From assembly GCF_902168065.1 (NCBI RefSeq), contig NZ_LR655690.1:62001-126000 (forward strand): DNA of 64,000 nt, written 5' to 3'. This document shows, in pieces, positions 1 to 13,300 of this stretch. The notes under the pieces are model-generated. The model was not told the DNA's origin. It made no database searches and was given only the letters and a program-made list of their open reading frames with translations. The DNA comes from Mycobacterium tilburgii. GTDB taxonomy: Bacteria; Actinomycetota; Actinomycetes; Mycobacteriales; Mycobacteriaceae. Every line of letters starts with the position of its first letter. Within the stretch, counting starts at the first letter, position 1. The translations under genes were made by a program, and so were the position numbers.

Positions 1-278
1 ACGCGACGCCGCCGCCAACCCGGGCAACCAGACCGTACCCACTGTGTGCGCTGGGGCGGGCCAACGGCATCGACTGCACGGTGCTGCCCCAGCCCGGTAA
101 ACACGACTGGCCGTTCGCCGACCGGGCCTGCGCCGCCGCCCCTGCCGTGGCTGGCCGGTCGGCTCGGCACCCCGGCGTGCCGCGGACCCCGCTGCCCGGC
201 GGCGCACCCGAGGTCGCCTCGTCGCCTCCCGCGAAGACGGTGGTCCCGGCGCAGCACTCGAACACCACCCCGAAGTAG
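1..278 (+). pseudogene. 3' remnant of an alpha/beta-hydrolase esterase
   Basis: The window opens inside the C-terminal end of a mycobacterial esterase-family protein. Recognisable pieces are GKHDWPFADR, carrying the family's late catalytic-type His-Asp region, then LPWLAGRLGTP and a Pro/Ala-rich tail ending at a TAG at 276-278. These pieces lie in different frames: frame 2 at 2-45, frame 3 at about 48-138, frame 1 at about 139-176, then frame 3 again to the stop. The gene is therefore frameshifted several times. The 5' part lies outside the window, so the catalytic serine cannot be judged. Family assignment rests on the C-terminal motif only. Confidence 0.5.
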
Positions 279-319
279 CCGCCGGTGTCGCGGGTGACGC
301 GAATGCGGCGGGCGGTGTT

Positions 320-665
320 CGCACGGCATTGCCATCTATAGCAGCGCCTGGACGCGCTGGGCCAGCACACCGCTGATCGTGGTGGCGGCCTGGACCGGGC
401 GACACCAGCACGCGGTCTGGCTGGCGGTGTGGTTCGCCATCAACCCATTTGTCTTCGGCAAACCGCCCAGCAACGAGCCTGGTCGACGCGGGCGATGCTG
501 GGCTAGGAAATGTGGATCACCCGGCGACCCCGGTACGCGGCCTTGGTGGTCAGCTATGCTGGCCGCCTGCCGACATCGACTGCGGCCTGCGCTGATCGCG
601 ACCGCGCTGCAGATGTCGCTCACGCTGATCTATTGGCAACAGATGGTGCGGTATCTGGAGCGCGA
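320..665 (+). pseudogene. Membrane protein remnant, DUF6653-like
   Basis: A frame beginning YSSAWTRWASTP and running through WLAVWFAINPFVFGKP resembles small mycobacterial integral membrane proteins of the DUF6653 type, with two or three Trp-rich hydrophobic helices. The frame breaks near 480-510, where the conserved MLGxxxW segment is split (GRCWARK in one frame, MWITRRPR in another). It recovers near 590-660 as ALQMSLTLIYWQQMVRYLE. Immediately after, the sequence changes to P450 protein, so the 3' end of this gene was lost in a deletion. I see no start codon with a ribosome-binding site. Confidence 0.45.
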
Positions 666-898
666 GCGGCCGAATTGGACGCCTACGTCGACGGAATGAT
701 CGCGCAGCGGCGGCACCATCTGACCGATGATCTGCTCTGCAATCTCATTCGGGCCGAGGATGACGGCGATCGGCTCAGCGCCGACGAACTGCGCCTGACG
801 GTGGCCGGGCTGCTACTTGCCGTAATAGACACCACCCGTAACCAGGTGACCGCTTCCATGCAGGTCCTGCTCGACCATACGGAGCAATGGGCGTTACT
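666..898 (+). pseudogene. Cytochrome P450 internal fragment
   Basis: About 78 codons of a P450 are preserved in one frame: ELDAYVDGMIAQRRH, then LTDDLL..LIRAEDDGDRLSADEL, then the I helix. The I helix reads AVIDTTRNQ, where P450s normally have AGxDTT, so the oxygen-activating Gly is gone. The fragment has neither the N-terminal half nor the ExxR and haem-binding parts. It is bordered upstream by a membrane-protein remnant and downstream, at about 899, by the start of a different P450. Two deletions are needed to explain this arrangement. Confidence 0.6.
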
Positions 899-1790
899 GG
901 TTTCAACGGATTCTGCAGCCGTTCTTCAGTCCGAATGCACTCGCGGACATCCTGCCGTCCATTCAGGCGCAAGCGATCGACATCATCGACTCGATCGCGC
1001 CACGCGGGGAGTGCGATGATGTCCGAGCTGGCGACTCCACTATCCGTCGCAGGTGTTTCTGACGTTGTTCGGCCTCCCGTTGCGAGATCGCGAACGATTG
1101 ATCCGATGGAAGGATGCCAGCATCGAGCTGAGCATCCCGAATGCCGCCGGCGAGTCCCTCGATCTGACACCCGCGCTGGAACTGTTTGCCTACCTCACCG
1201 AGGCGGTCGCCGAGCATCGGCGGCACCCGGGCGATGACGTGCTGACCGTGTGATGACGCGCTGACCGACGACGAAGCCCTCGGCATGGCCTTCTTCTTCG
1301 TACTCGACGGCCTGGACGCCGTCACCTCGGCGATCGGTGTGGCCATGCTCGAGTTGGCCCGCCGCCCGGACGTGTGCACCCGACTTCGCGAATATCTGGA
1401 CACCATCGGCGTTTTCGCCGATGAATCGTCCGGTTGGACTCATCGGCTCTGGTCGTCCCCCGGGTGACGATCAAGGACGTCACCATCACCGGTGTCACCC
1501 TGCCGGCCGGCTCCCGGGTGCGGCTCTGCCTGGGCGCGATCAACCGGGGCGGCAGCGACCCGATCCCCGGCGAGGACCTGGTGCTGGACGGCAAGGTGCA
1601 CAAGCATTGGGGGTTCGGTGGCGGCCCGCACCGTTGCGTCGGTGCGCACCTGGCGTGGATGGAAATGAACATCGTGGTGATCGAATGGTTGCGGCGCGTC
1701 CCGCATTTCGAGCTGGCGCTCGGGTACCGGCCCGAGGTCATCTGGCCGTCCCCGACCAGCACCCTGCCCCGATTAGACGTCGTGTTTTAG
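899..1790 (+). pseudogene. Second cytochrome P450 pseudogene
   Basis: This remnant covers most of a P450 from the B-C region to the C-terminus but in at least four frames: FQRILQPFFSPNALADILP from 902, FLTLFGLPLRDRERLIRW from about 1053, the I-helix region from about 1255 (FFFVLDGLDAVTS), and the C-terminal third from about 1434. The haem-binding loop FGGGPHRCVGAHLA, with the Cys ligand, is intact in the last piece. The ExxR K-helix has been lost around 1400-1440. The TAG at 1788-1790 overlaps the convergent gene's 3' end by 18 bp. Substrate cannot be inferred. Confidence 0.75.
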
Positions 1791-4373
1791 CTCGAGCACC
1801 CGGATTTCGCCGGTGGCGCCGTCGACTTCGACCAAGGCGCCCGCGGGCAGGGACGTGGTTGCCCCCTGGACATCCACGACGCAGGGGAAACCGAACTCGC
1901 GGGCCACCACCGCCGCGTGCGACATCGGACCGCCGAGTTCGGTCACCACGGCGGCGGCATAGCAGAACGCCGCGGTGTACCCGACGTCGGTGACCTCGGC
2001 GACAAGGATCTCCCCGGGCTGCAGATCATCGATATTCTCGGGCCGCACGATGCGCACCCGGCCACGCACCCGTCCCCCGCAGACGCCGACACCGTGCAGG
2101 CTCTCCCCGCTGCCGAGCACCGCCGGCGGTGTCGTGGCCGGCTCCCAGTGCCCGCTGAACACGGTCGGCACGGTGACGGCCGCAAGCCGGCGCCGCTCAG
2201 CGCGGCGCCGGGCCACCAGCTCCGCGACGTCACCGGGCAGGGCGTCGAGTTCATCGACCAGCAGATAGAACACGTCGTCGACCGCCGCGAAGATGCCGGC
2301 CTCGACCATTCGGCGGCCGTACTCACGCAGCAGCCCCCGTAACACCCAGTTGGCCCGCACCACCTTGTCGCGACGAGCTTCGCGATCGCGCAGCTGACTC
2401 GCGGCCAGCAGCGCTACCGGCTTGGCCCGCAACGGGATCCGCAACCGGGGCGGCGGTGCCGCCTCGGTGGCCGCCATCGCCCGGGCCACCATCCGTACCA
2501 GTAATTCCGGGTCGTCGGCGTAGCTGATGGAGAGCATCTCCAGCTCCGCGGGGCCCCGATGGCCGATCAGCGCCAGTTCGGCCAGTACCGCGGCGTGAAA
2601 TTCCGGTGCGTCCACGGCCAGCTTGTCGAGCCGCTCCCCAGGCTCGGTCAGTAACCGAGCCACGTTGGGATCCCGCCGCGCCGCCACCACTAGTCGATGC
2701 ATGGCCTCCACCGATCGCGCGCTGACCAGCTCGGGTCCGGCCGGTGCCGCGGTGGCCCGCCCGCACAGGCCGCGCAGCAGGACGTTGTACGCCGCGCACA
2801 GCATGAACGACGCCGAGGCCAGGACCCAGCCGTGGACAACGTGGTCGCGCGCCAGCGCGATGAGGCTCAGCAACCGGCGATCATCGAGCGCGGTGACGTC
2901 GTCGGCCAGTCGTTCCAATCGGTCGACGTCGGCGATGAAGGCGTGGGTATCCCGCGCGGCCCCGGAACTCAGGCCCACCAGGTTCACCCCGAACACTCCG
3001 ATGTTGCGCCCGTTACGCAGCAGCCTTCGCGCCCAGCCGATTTCGGCCGGACGCTGCGCCCCGAAGACCGGCAGCGCGGCCGTGCTGGGACCGAAGAAGC
3101 CGCTGTTGCTGACGATCATCGACGGTTTGGCGAACGGCACGGTCTGCGCCATGAAATGCGCCGAGGTAATCGCGCCGTAAAGCCGGTGTGCGAAGACCGC
3201 GACGGTCCGCATCGCGATTTCGCGCTGCACCATGCCGCCCGGCCGCAGTCGTTCGGCGATGATGGCGCCGCCGGCTCGCAACCCGCGCACGGTCGCCGAC
3301 GCCGAGGACGGCGAGAACGGCCCCGGTAGTGCCTCGGACAGGTTGGTGGCCAGAAAGGTGGGGAATCGCGGATCGATCGGGGTGTCGAACTCGCCGTTGA
3401 GTCCTTCCGGCCCGGCCAATTCGGGGACCACGCCGTCGTCGGCCGTCGCATCGACGGTGGGCAGGTCCGCGACGTTGGCCAACCGCCACGGCAGCGACAC
3501 CAAACGCTTGCCCAGCGTGACGCGGCCGCGCACCGCCAGCGCGGCGTCCTCGATGCATTCGTCGCAGTCCCACGCCAGCCGGAACGCCCACTGCCCGCGC
3601 AGCCGCGCGGTGTCCATCACAGGCGCGTCGCGCACCAGGTCCAGCTCGGCCGCCGCCTGCAGGGGTGCCCGCCGCACGACCGGACGTCCCAGCATTGCGG
3701 CGATCTGGCGAAACGACCGTTCGACCGGTGTCGCGAGATTGATTGGGCCGCTGTCGATCTCGGTATCCACGATGGCCCGGGTGAACAGCCGCAGCGCGTC
3801 GTCTAGGTGCACGACCTGGATGAGGTGATCGGCCGAGCCGTCCGGGAACGCGGGCAGCGCCAGCAGCCGGCGCACCCAGTTGTCAACGTTGCGGCCGACG
3901 ATGAGCGCGCAGCGCACCGCGACCCACTCCGCGCCGGCCGCCGCGAGCAGGTCTTCGGCGCGGGCCTGTTGCACCCCGCCGGCCAGCACCGGAGCCATCG
4001 CGTCGCGCTCGGTTTTTGGCGCGCCCGCGCGACCGTACACGTGCGGTGACGACGCGAAAACGATGCGTCGGGTGCCCGTCTCGGACATCGCGCGCACAAC
4101 ATTACGGGTGCCGCCGACATTCACGTCGTGGCTGTCTCGGTGGTCGCCGCCGAGGCTGTGCGACCAGGCGAGGTGCGCGACGACGTCCGCGCCCGCCACG
4201 ACACGTCCCACCGCGTCGGCATCCCGGATGTCGGCCGCGACGAAAGCGGCTGCGCTGGGCCAACTTTGCGGCCGGTGCCGGGCGATCCCGATCACGTCGT
4301 GGCCCTGGCTGAGCAATCGGGCGGTGATCCCGCGGCCGATCACACCACTGGCCCCGGTGACCGCGATCCTCAT
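1773..4373 (-). CDS. NAD-dependent epimerase / phosphohistidine-domain fusion protein (Rv2047c family)
   Basis: This protein of 866 aa corresponds to a conserved mycobacterial protein found beside pks12 (Rv2047c in M. tuberculosis, similar length). Residues 1-300 form an SDR-type NAD-dependent epimerase: [16 protein letters not shown] gives the Rossmann GxxGxxG, and a YGRAG stretch supplies the conserved Tyr. A middle region of about 400 residues is largely helical. The last ~100 residues form a PEP-synthase/PPDK-like swivelling domain, with [15 protein letters not shown] supplying the phosphorylatable His. The start is ATG at 4371-4373 because this gives the Rossmann strand, and because the ATGA overlap with the pks12 stop implies translational coupling. 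A longer upstream frame is only pks12 antiphase. Biochemical function is not established; the location suggests a role linked to mycoketide lipids. I see no frameshift. Confidence 0.85.
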   Translation of the reverse strand: MRIAVTGASGVIGRGITARLLSQGHDVIGIARHRPQSWPSAAAFVAADIRDADAVGRVVAGADVVAHLAWSHSLGGDHRDSHDVNVGGTRNVVRAMSETGTRRIVFASSPHVYGRAGAPKTERDAMAPVLAGGVQQARAEDLLAAAGAEWVAVRCALIVGRNVDNWVRRLLALPAFPDGSADHLIQVVHLDDALRLFTRAIVDTEIDSGPINLATPVERSFRQIAAMLGRPVVRRAPLQAAAELDLVRDAPVMDTARLRGQWAFRLAWDCDECIEDAALAVRGRVTLGKRLVSLPWRLANVADLPTVDATADDGVVPELAGPEGLNGEFDTPIDPRFPTFLATNLSEALPGPFSPSSASATVRGLRAGGAIIAERLRPGGMVQREIAMRTVAVFAHRLYGAITSAHFMAQTVPFAKPSMIVSNSGFFGPSTAALPVFGAQRPAEIGWARRLLRNGRNIGVFGVNLVGLSSGAARDTHAFIADVDRLERLADDVTALDDRRLLSLIALARDHVVHGWVLASASFMLCAAYNVLLRGLCGRATAAPAGPELVSARSVEAMHRLVVAARRDPNVARLLTEPGERLDKLAVDAPEFHAAVLAELALIGHRGPAELEMLSISYADDPELLVRMVARAMAATEAAPPPRLRIPLRAKPVALLAASQLRDREARRDKVVRANWVLRGLLREYGRRMVEAGIFAAVDDVFYLLVDELDALPGDVAELVARRRAERRRLAAVTVPTVFSGHWEPATTPPAVLGSGESLHGVGVCGGRVRGRVRIVRPENIDDLQPGEILVAEVTDVGYTAAFCYAAAVVTELGGPMSHAAVVAREFGFPCVVDVQGATTSLPAGALVEVDGATGEIRVLELKHDV

Positions 4374-7300
4374 TCGTCGTCGTCGATCAGCGCGGCGTTC
4401 AGCAGATCCTCGAGGTCCATGTCCGCGATGTCCTTCTCGGTGCTCACCCCGGCGACGGTCGCTTGCGCGTCGCCGTCCTCGGTTGCCAACGCCAGCAACA
4501 ACTCCAGCACGCCGGCCTGCCGCAGCCGCTTGACCGGAATCGACCCGACGATGCGCGTGATGTCGGCTTCGCCGGGGGCGGCAGCCGGGCCGGCCTGCTC
4601 CGCCGTCCCGACCAGCTCGATGTGTATGTAACCGGCCAGTGCGCCGCAGTTCGGGTAATCGAAGATCAGCGTGGGCGAAAGCGCCAGTCCGGTCGCGGTT
4701 TTCAGGCGGTTGCGCATCTCTACCGCGGTCAGCGAGTCGAACCCGAGCTCCTGGAACGCACAATCCGGATCGATGGACTCCGGGCTGGAATCACCCAGCA
4801 CTGTGGCGATGTTAGACCGCACCAAATCCAGCAGCACCGCGTACTGCTCGTCCTCGGGTAGCCCCTCAAGGCGTTTCAGCAGAGCCGATTTCGACTTGGC
4901 CGCGGCCAGCGAGTCGTCGACCTGCCGGCGGGTCGGCGCGTTGATCAAGTCGACGAACATTGGCGGCAGCGTTCCGCCGTCGAACTTGACCCGCAGCGCC
5001 GCTAGGTCGATGTGCGCGGGCAACAGGAACGGTTCGTCAACGATCAGCGCGGTGTCCAACAACTCCAGCGCCTCGTCGGAGGACATCGCGACGATGCCGT
5101 CGCGGCCGAACCGGGCGCGGTCGGCGGCGCCCAGCGCGCCGGTCATGGCGCTGGCCTGATCCCACAGACCCCAGCCCAACGACATCGCCGGCAGCCCGTG
5201 GGCCCGCCGGTGCGCGGCCAGCGCGTCCAGGAATGAGTTGGCGGCCGCGTAGTTGGCCTGGCCCGACGCCCCCACCAGCCCGGCCATCGACGAGAACAGC
5301 ACGAACGCCGACAGATCGAGGTCGCGGGTGAGCTCGTGCAGATGCCAGGCCCCGTCGACCTTGGCCCGCAACACCGCGTCGACGCGCTCCGGGGTCAACG
5401 ACGAAACCACAGCGTCGTCGAGCATGCCGGCCGCGTGAATCACGCCGGACAGCGGCCGCTGCACCGGTATGTCGGCGAGCACCTTGGCCAGCGCGTCGCG
5501 GTCGGCGACATCGCAGGCGACCACCTGTACCTGGGCGCCGGTCACGCTGAGCTCGGTCAGCAGCTCCGCGGCGCCCGGCGCGTCGAGGCCCCGGCGGCTC
5601 AGCAGCACCAGGTTGCGCACCCCGTGCCGCGACACCACGTGCCTTGCCAGCGCCGAACCGGCCATGCCGGTGCCGCCGGTGATCAGCACGGTTCCGGCCG
5701 CCAGCCCGCTGCCCGGCCCGCCCGGCACCGTCATCACGACCTTGCCGACGTGGCGGGTCTGGCTCAAATACCGCAACGCCGCCGCTGCGCGCCGAATGTC
5801 GAACCTTGTCACCGGCAGCGGCCGCAACACGCCGTCGCCGAACAGCGCGACCAGTTCGTCCAGGATCTGCCGGATCCGGTCGGGTCCGGATTCGAAGAGG
5901 TCGAAGGCGCGGTACCGCACGCCCGGATGTTCGTCGGCGACCGCATCGGGATCGCGGATGTCGGTCTTGCCCATTTCCAGGAAGACCCCACCGGGGGCGA
6001 CCAACCGCAGCGAGGCATCGACGAAGTCACCGGCCAGTGAGTCGAGCACAATATCCATCCCGGCCACACCGGCCCCGGCGGTGACCGCCCGGAATTTCTC
6101 CTCGAACTCGAGGCTGCGCGAATCTGAAATGTGATCGTCGTCAAAGCCCATGGACCGCAACGTGTCCCACTTGCCGCGACTGGCCGTGGCGAACACCTCC
6201 AGGCCAAGATGACGGGCCAGCTGCACGGCGGCCATTCCCACCCCGCCGGCCGCGGCGTGTACCAGCACCCGCTGACCCGGATTGGCCGCGGCCAGGTCGA
6301 CCAGCGCGTAGTAGGCGGTGGCGAAGACGACCGTGGTGGTCGCGGCGGCTGCGTGCGACCAGCCCGCCGGGACCTCGGCCAGCAGCCGCTGGTCGGTCGT
6401 CGCGACCGTGCCGGTGCCGTCCGGGAACAAGCCCATCACCCGGTCACCGACCGCGAAACGGCCGTTCTTCGAGGCGGTTTCGGGTCCGACCTCGACGATG
6501 ACACCGGACGCCTCGATACCCATCACCGTGTCGGGATCGGGATAGAGACCCAGCGCGATCATCACGTCGCGGAAGTTGGCCGCGATGGCCGACAGTGCGA
6601 CCCGAACCTGGCCCGGCTCCAGCGGGGCATCGGCGTCGGGGATGCGCTCCAACCGCAGATTCTCAAAGGTGCCACGGCTACTCATGCCGATGCGCCACGG
6701 CTCGTCGCCCGGCGGCACCAGCAGCGCGCCGACCGCACGGCTGCCGTGCACGCGCGCGATGTACACCTTCGACCCGCGCAGCAGCACCTGCGGCTCGCCG
6801 GCGGCCAGGACCGCGGCCACCGACTCCTCGTCGAGCGGCCCATCGGTGTCGACCAGCACGATGCGGCCCGGATGTTCGGTCTGCGCCGAGCGCACCAGAC
6901 CCCACACCGCCGCCCCGGCCAGATCGGTGATCTCCTCGCCCGGCATCGTCATCGCGCCCCGGGTCGCCACCACCAGCGTCCCCGCACCTTCGCGGGCCAA
7001 CCACGACTGCAGCACCGGCAACACCGCACGGGTGGCCGCATACACACCGGCCAGCACATCGTCGGGCACCGGCGCCGACTCGAACACCACCGCTGAGCGC
7101 TGTCCGTCGGACACCTCGAATTCCGGTGCGCCATGAGCGAACACCGATACCGGCTGTACCGACGACGAGGGCAACACGGACCAATCCACCTCGAAAAGCC
7201 GGTCCGGGCCAGAGCTGGACACCGCGGCGAGCAGTTGCTGATCGGTCACCGGCCGGGCCGCCATCGACGCCACCGACAGCACCGGCAGCCCGAGGCCGTC

Positions 7301-10300
7301 CGCGAGCTCGATCGACACAGCCGAATCGCCGACAGGCACGATCCGCGCCCGCACCGCCGTCGCGCCCGCGGCGTGCAGAGAAACCTGCTGCCAGGAGAAG
7401 GGCACCAGCATCGACCCTTCGGGCAGCTCGTCGTCCGCGGAGGCGAGGATGACGGCGTGTAGCGCGGCGTCGAGCAGCGCCGGGTGTACACCGAAGCCGG
7501 TCACCGACAGTCCTGCATCCGCCGGCAGCGTCACGTCGGCGAAGACCTCCTCGCCGCGGCGCCACATCGACGTCAGGCCGCGGAACGCGGGGCCGTAGCC
7601 GTAACCGCGTTCAGCCAGTCGCTCGTAACCGTCACCGATGTCGACCGGGACCGCGCCCACCGGCGGCCAGGCCGACAGGTCGGCATGGGGATCGGCCGAC
7701 CCGGCCCGCAGCATGCCCTCGGCGTGCAACGACCAACCCGCACCGGCCTCGCCGCGGGAGAAGACCGACACCGTTCGGAAGCCCCCGTCGTCGGCCGCGC
7801 CCACCATCACCTGGACGGCGACCGACCCGTCGGCCGGCAAGACCAGGGGCGCAGCGAGATTCAGCTCGTCGACGACGCCACAACCCACCTCGTCGCCGGC
7901 GCGGATCGCCAACTCGACGAATCCCGCACCGGGGAACAGCACGACGCCGCCCACGGCGTGATCGTTGAGCCACGTCTGCCGGCCGGGCGACAACCGCCCG
8001 GTGAATACCACCCCACCGGTCGCCGGCAGCTCGACCACCGCGCCCAGCAGCGGGTGTTCGCTCGCGGCCAGGCCCAGTCCGGCAGAGTCGAGAGCGGCGC
8101 CGTCAGCGGAGAGCCAAAACCGGCGCCGCTCAAAGGTATACGTGGGCAGCTCAACGAAGTTGGCGGCGCCGATGACACCGCGCCAGTCCACCCACATACC
8201 GGACACAAAGCCCTGCGCGACGGCCGCGGTGAGCGTTTCCGGCTCCGGCCGGTCCTTGCGCAGCGCGGACGTGACGATCGGCGCCCGTTCGTCGACGGCG
8301 AGGGTTTCTTCGATGGCCGCGGTTAGGCCGCTGGTCGGCCCGACTTCGAGGAAACGGGTGGCGCCGGCCGACTGCACGAAGCGCACGCTGTCTGCGAACC
8401 GCACCTCCTCGCGTACGTGCCTCTTCCAGTAGGTGGCGCTCCCGAAATCGTCCCCGGCCTGCTGCCCGGTCACGTTGGACACGATCGCAATGGTGGGCCT
8501 GCCGACGGCGAGTCCGGCTGCGACCGTTTCGAATTCGTCGACCATCGGATCCATCAACGGCGAGTGGAAGGCATGCGAGACGGCGAGCCGGTGGAGGCGA
8601 CGGCCGTCGGCGCGGAGCCGCTCGGCGATCGCGGTCACCGCGTCTTCGGGTCCGGAGAGCACCACGGAGCTCGGGCCGTTGATTGCGGCGACGCCGACAT
8701 CGGCGTACTCGGGGGCAAGCAGTAGCGGGCGCACTTCGGATTCGGTGGCCTGCACCGCGATCATCGCGCCGCCTGCCGGCAGCGCCTGCATGAAACGGCC
8801 GCGCGCGGCGACCAGCACCGCGGCGTTTTCCAACGACAGGACGCCCGCGACGTGCGCGGCGGCCAACTCACCGATCGAGTGTCCCATCACGAAATCAGGT
8901 CGCACACACCATGATTCGAGCAACCGGAACAGTGCGACCTCGACCGCGAACAGGGCCGGTTGGGCGAACTCGGTGGTGTTCAGCAGGTCGTCGTCGTGTC
9001 CCCACATGACGTCCCGCAACGGCCGTAACAGGTGGCGATCCAGCTCGGTGACGACGGCGTCGAAAGCCTCGGCGAAGACCGGGTAGCCTGCGTACAGTCC
9101 GGTTCCCATGCCTACCCATTGGGAGCCCTGGCCGGGAAAGACGAAGACGGTCTTGCCGGATTGACCGGCGGCGCCGCGGATGACCGTGGTGAGCTCACCG
9201 GCGGCCACTTCGTCGAGCCCGGCCAGCAACTGGTCGCGGTCGCGGCCGATAATGACGGCGCGATGCTCGAAGGTCGACCGGGTGGCCAGCGTCCAAGCCA
9301 CATCGGCGGGGTCGAGTTCGGGGTGGGCGCCGACATGATCGGCCAGCCGGGCGGCCTGAGACTCCAACGCCGACAACGTTTTAGCCGAAAGCACCCAGGG
9401 CAGCACGGGCACGCCGGCGCGGTCCACTGCCGGGTTGGCATCGGCCGGCGGGGATTCGATGATGACGTGAGCGTTGGTGCCGCTAATCCCAAACGAGGAC
9501 ACGCCGGCGCGGCGGGGCCGCCCGGCCTGCCCGATGTTCCAGGGCCGCGCCTCGGACAGCAACGACACCGCACCCGCCGACCAATCCACATGCGGGCTGG
9601 GCTGATCCACATGCAACGTCGCCGGCAACACCTCATGGCGCATCGCCTGCACCATCTTGATCACCCCGGCCACCCCGGCGGCGGCCTGGGTGTGGCCCAT
9701 GTTCGACTTGATCGATCCCAGCCACAGCGGCTCGGACCGGTCCTGGCCGTACGTTGCCAACAACGCCTGCGCCTCAATCGGGTCGCCCAGCGTGGTACCG
9801 GTGCCGTGACCCTCCACCACATCGACGTCGGCGGCCGAAAGACCGGCATTGGCCAGCGCCGCACGCACCACCCGCTGCTGCGACGGACCATTGGGCGCCG
9901 TCAACCCGTTGGACGCACCATCCTGATTGACCGCAGAACCGCGCACCACCGCCAGCACCGGATGCCCCAAGCGCCGCGCGTCGGAGAGCCGCTCGACCAC
10001 CAACATGCCGCCACCCTCGGACCAGCCGACTCCGTCGGCCGCGCCCGCGTAGGCCTTGCACCGGCCATCCACAGACAGCCCGCGGTGCCGGCTGAACTCG
10101 ACGAAAACCATTGGGGTGGCGTTGACCGTGACACCACCGGCCAGGGCCAGGTCGCACTCACCGGACCGCAACGATTGCACCGCCATGTGCAGCGCGACCA
10201 ACGACGACGAGCACGCCGTATCCACCGACACCGCCGGCCCCTCCAGACCCAGCACATACGACACCCGGCCCGACGCCACGCTCGACGACTGTCCGGTCAG

Positions 10301-13300
10301 GCGGAAGCCTTCCGCAGCCGGTTCCGCACCCATGCCGTAGCCCTGGGCGTACACGCCGGCGAACACCCCGGTCGCGCTGCCCCGCAGCCCGCTGGGGTCG
10401 ATCCCGGCGCGCTCGAGGGCCTCCCACGACAATTCGAGGAACATGCGCTGCTGCGGATCCATCGCAAGCGCCTCGCTGGGCGCGATGCCAAAGAACGCAG
10501 CATCGAAGTCCGCGACACCGTCCACGAACCCGCCGGTGCGGGCGTACGTCTTGTGGCGCGCGTCCGGATCGGGATCGAACAGTCCGGCCAGGTCCCAGCC
10601 ACGATCAGTTGGGAACCCCGAGATCACGTCCCGCTCGTCGGCGACCATCTCCCACAGCCGCTCCGGGGTATCCACCCCACCCGGGAACCGACAGGACATT
10701 CCGACGATCACGATCGGGTTGTCGCCGACGGACTGCACGGCCGGGGAGGCGGCGGTCTCCTGCGGCACCCCGGCGAGTTCGGAACGCAGGTAGCCGGCCA
10801 AACCGTTCGGCGTCGGGTAGTCGAAGATCAGCGTGGGCGAAAGCGCCAGTCCGGTCGCGGTTTTCAGGCGGTTGCGCATCTCGACCGCGGTCAGCGAATC
10901 GAATCCGAGTTCCTGGAAGGCTCTGTCGGGGTCAATCGCCTCGGCCGTGGTGTTGCCCAGCACGGTCGCGATGTGTGACCGGACCAGATCTAGCAGCACG
11001 GCATGCTGCTCCGGTTCGGCGAGCCCGTGCAGACGATGCGCCAACGCCGATTTCGACTTCGCCGCGGCCAGCGAATCGTCGACGCGGCGACGGGTCGGGG
11101 CGTTGAGCAGATCGGTGAACATCGGCGGAACGACGTCCGCGTGCGCACGCAACGCCGCCAAGTCGATCCGGGTGGGTGCGAGGAAGGTCTCGTCGACAAT
11201 CAGTGCGGTGTCGAACAATTCCATCGCCTCCTCCGACGACAACGCGAGGATTCCGTCGCGGCTCAGCCGGGCGAGGTCGGCGGCGTCGAGCCCGCCGGTC
11301 ATGACGCTGGCCTGATCCCACAACCCCCACGCCAGTGAGATCGCCGGCAGACCGTGGGCCCGCCGGTGCGCGGCCAGCCCGTCGAGGAAGGTGTTACCCG
11401 CCGCGTAGTTGGCCTGGCCCGACGAGCCGACCAGACCCGCCATCGACGAAAACATCACGAACGCCGACACATCCAGTTCGCGGGTGAGCTCGTGCAGATT
11501 CCAGGCGGCGTCCACCTTGGCTCGCAACACCGCGTCGATCCGTTCGGGTGTCAGCGAGGTGACCATCGCGTCGTCAAGCACACCCGCAGCGTGGATCACC
11601 GCCGACAGCGGGAACTGCGCCGGAATACCGGCGATCACCGCGGCCAGCGCGTCGCGGTCGGCGACGTCGCAGGCGACGACGTTGACCCGGGCTCCCGTCG
11701 CTTCCAATTCCGCGGCCAGCGCGGCGGATTCGGCGTCGGGGCCGCGCCGACTCAGCAGTACCAGGTTGCGCACGCCGTGGCGTGTCACCAAGTGGCGGGC
11801 CAGCGTCGAACCCGCCATGCCGGTTCCGCCGGTGATCAGCACCGTGCCCGAGGTGCAGGCGCCCGGCAGGGTCAGCACGACCTTGCCGATGTGACGGGCC
11901 TGGCTCAGGTAGCGCAGCGCGCTGCGAGCGCGTCGCACATCGAAGGTCGTTACTGGCAACGGCCGCAGCACGCCGGCGTCGAAAAGCCTTGCGAGCTCCA
12001 GCATCCACTCGTGCATCCGGGGGCGGCCCGGCTCGAAGAGGTCGAACGCCCGGTAGCGCACCCCCGGATATTCCTGCGCGACCGCATCGGGATCGCGGAT
12101 GTCGGTCTTGCCCATTTCCAGGAACACGCCACCGGGGGCGACCAACCGCAGCGACGCGTCCACGAATTCGCCGGCCAGTGAGTCGAGCACAATATCCATC
12201 CCGGCCACACCGGCCCCGGCGGTGACCGCCCGGAATTTCTCCTCGAATTCCAGGCTGCGCGAATCAGCGATGTGGTCATCGTCAAAGCCCATGGACCGCA
12301 ACGTGTCCCACTTGCCGCGACTGGCCGTGGCGAAGACCTCCAGGCCCAGGTGCCGGGCCAGCTGCACGGCGGCCATTCCCACCCCGCCGGCCGCGGCGTG
12401 TACCAGCACCCGTTGGCCCGGCCGGGCCTCGGCCAGGTGCATGAACGCCATGTAGGCCGTGGTGAAGACCGCGGAGATCGCTGCGGCCTCCGCGTAAGAC
12501 CAGCCGGCGGGCTTCGGCTGCAACAGCCGCACGTCGCCGGGCACCCGCGTGCCGCTGCCGTCCGGGAAGAATCCGTACACCGCGTCACCGACCGCGAATT
12601 CGGTGACGCCCGGGCCGACCTCGACGACGACGCCCGCGCCCTCACCGCCGAGCAGCGCGTTGTGGGTGAACATGCCCAGCGTGATCATCACGTCACGGAA
12701 ATTGGTGGCGATCGCGCGCAGCGCTACCCGAACCTGGCCCGGCTGCAGCGGTGCACCCGCATTGGGAACCGGTTCCAGGCGCAGGTTCTCGAAGGTGCCC
12801 GCGCTGCTCACGCCGAGCCGCCACGGCCCTTCCCCGGGCGGTTCGAGGATGCCCTCCACCGCGCGGCTGCCGTGCACGCGGGCAGTGTACACCGTCGTGC
12901 CGCGTAGCAACAGTTGCGGCTCACCGGCCGCCACCACGGTCGCGGTCGCGTGATCGTCAAGGGGCACATCGGAATCCACCAGCACGATGCGACCGGGATG
13001 CTCGGTCTGCGCGGAGCGGATCAACCCCCACACCGCGGCACCCGCCAGATCGGTGATGTCCTCCCCCGGCAACCCCATCGCGCCGCGCGTCGCAACGACG
13101 AGGACTCCGGAGTCACTCTCGGCCAGCCAGGACTGCACGGCCGCCAGCGCCCGGTGGGTGCGTTCGTGGCTGGCCGTGACCGGATCACCGCCCGTGGCAA
13201 CGGATTCGAACAGCCGGTGGGTGCCGAGAGCAGCGGGGTCGGCGGTGACCTGCGCCGGGGACCACACTATTTCGAACAGCCGGTCCTGGGCCGACGGGGC

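Noticed and set aside
4374..4763. N-terminal extension of the epimerase fusion frame to 4763
   Set aside because: The extra residues are antiphase pks12 sequence on the same strand. The Rossmann motif begins at the ATG at 4371-4373.
9032..10978. Long plus-strand open frame of about 648 codons opposite pks12, and a similar one at 15218-17041
   Set aside because: They are antisense to the duplicated KS block, have His/Arg/Gly-rich composition and no family resemblance. They are GC-bias shadows of pks12.
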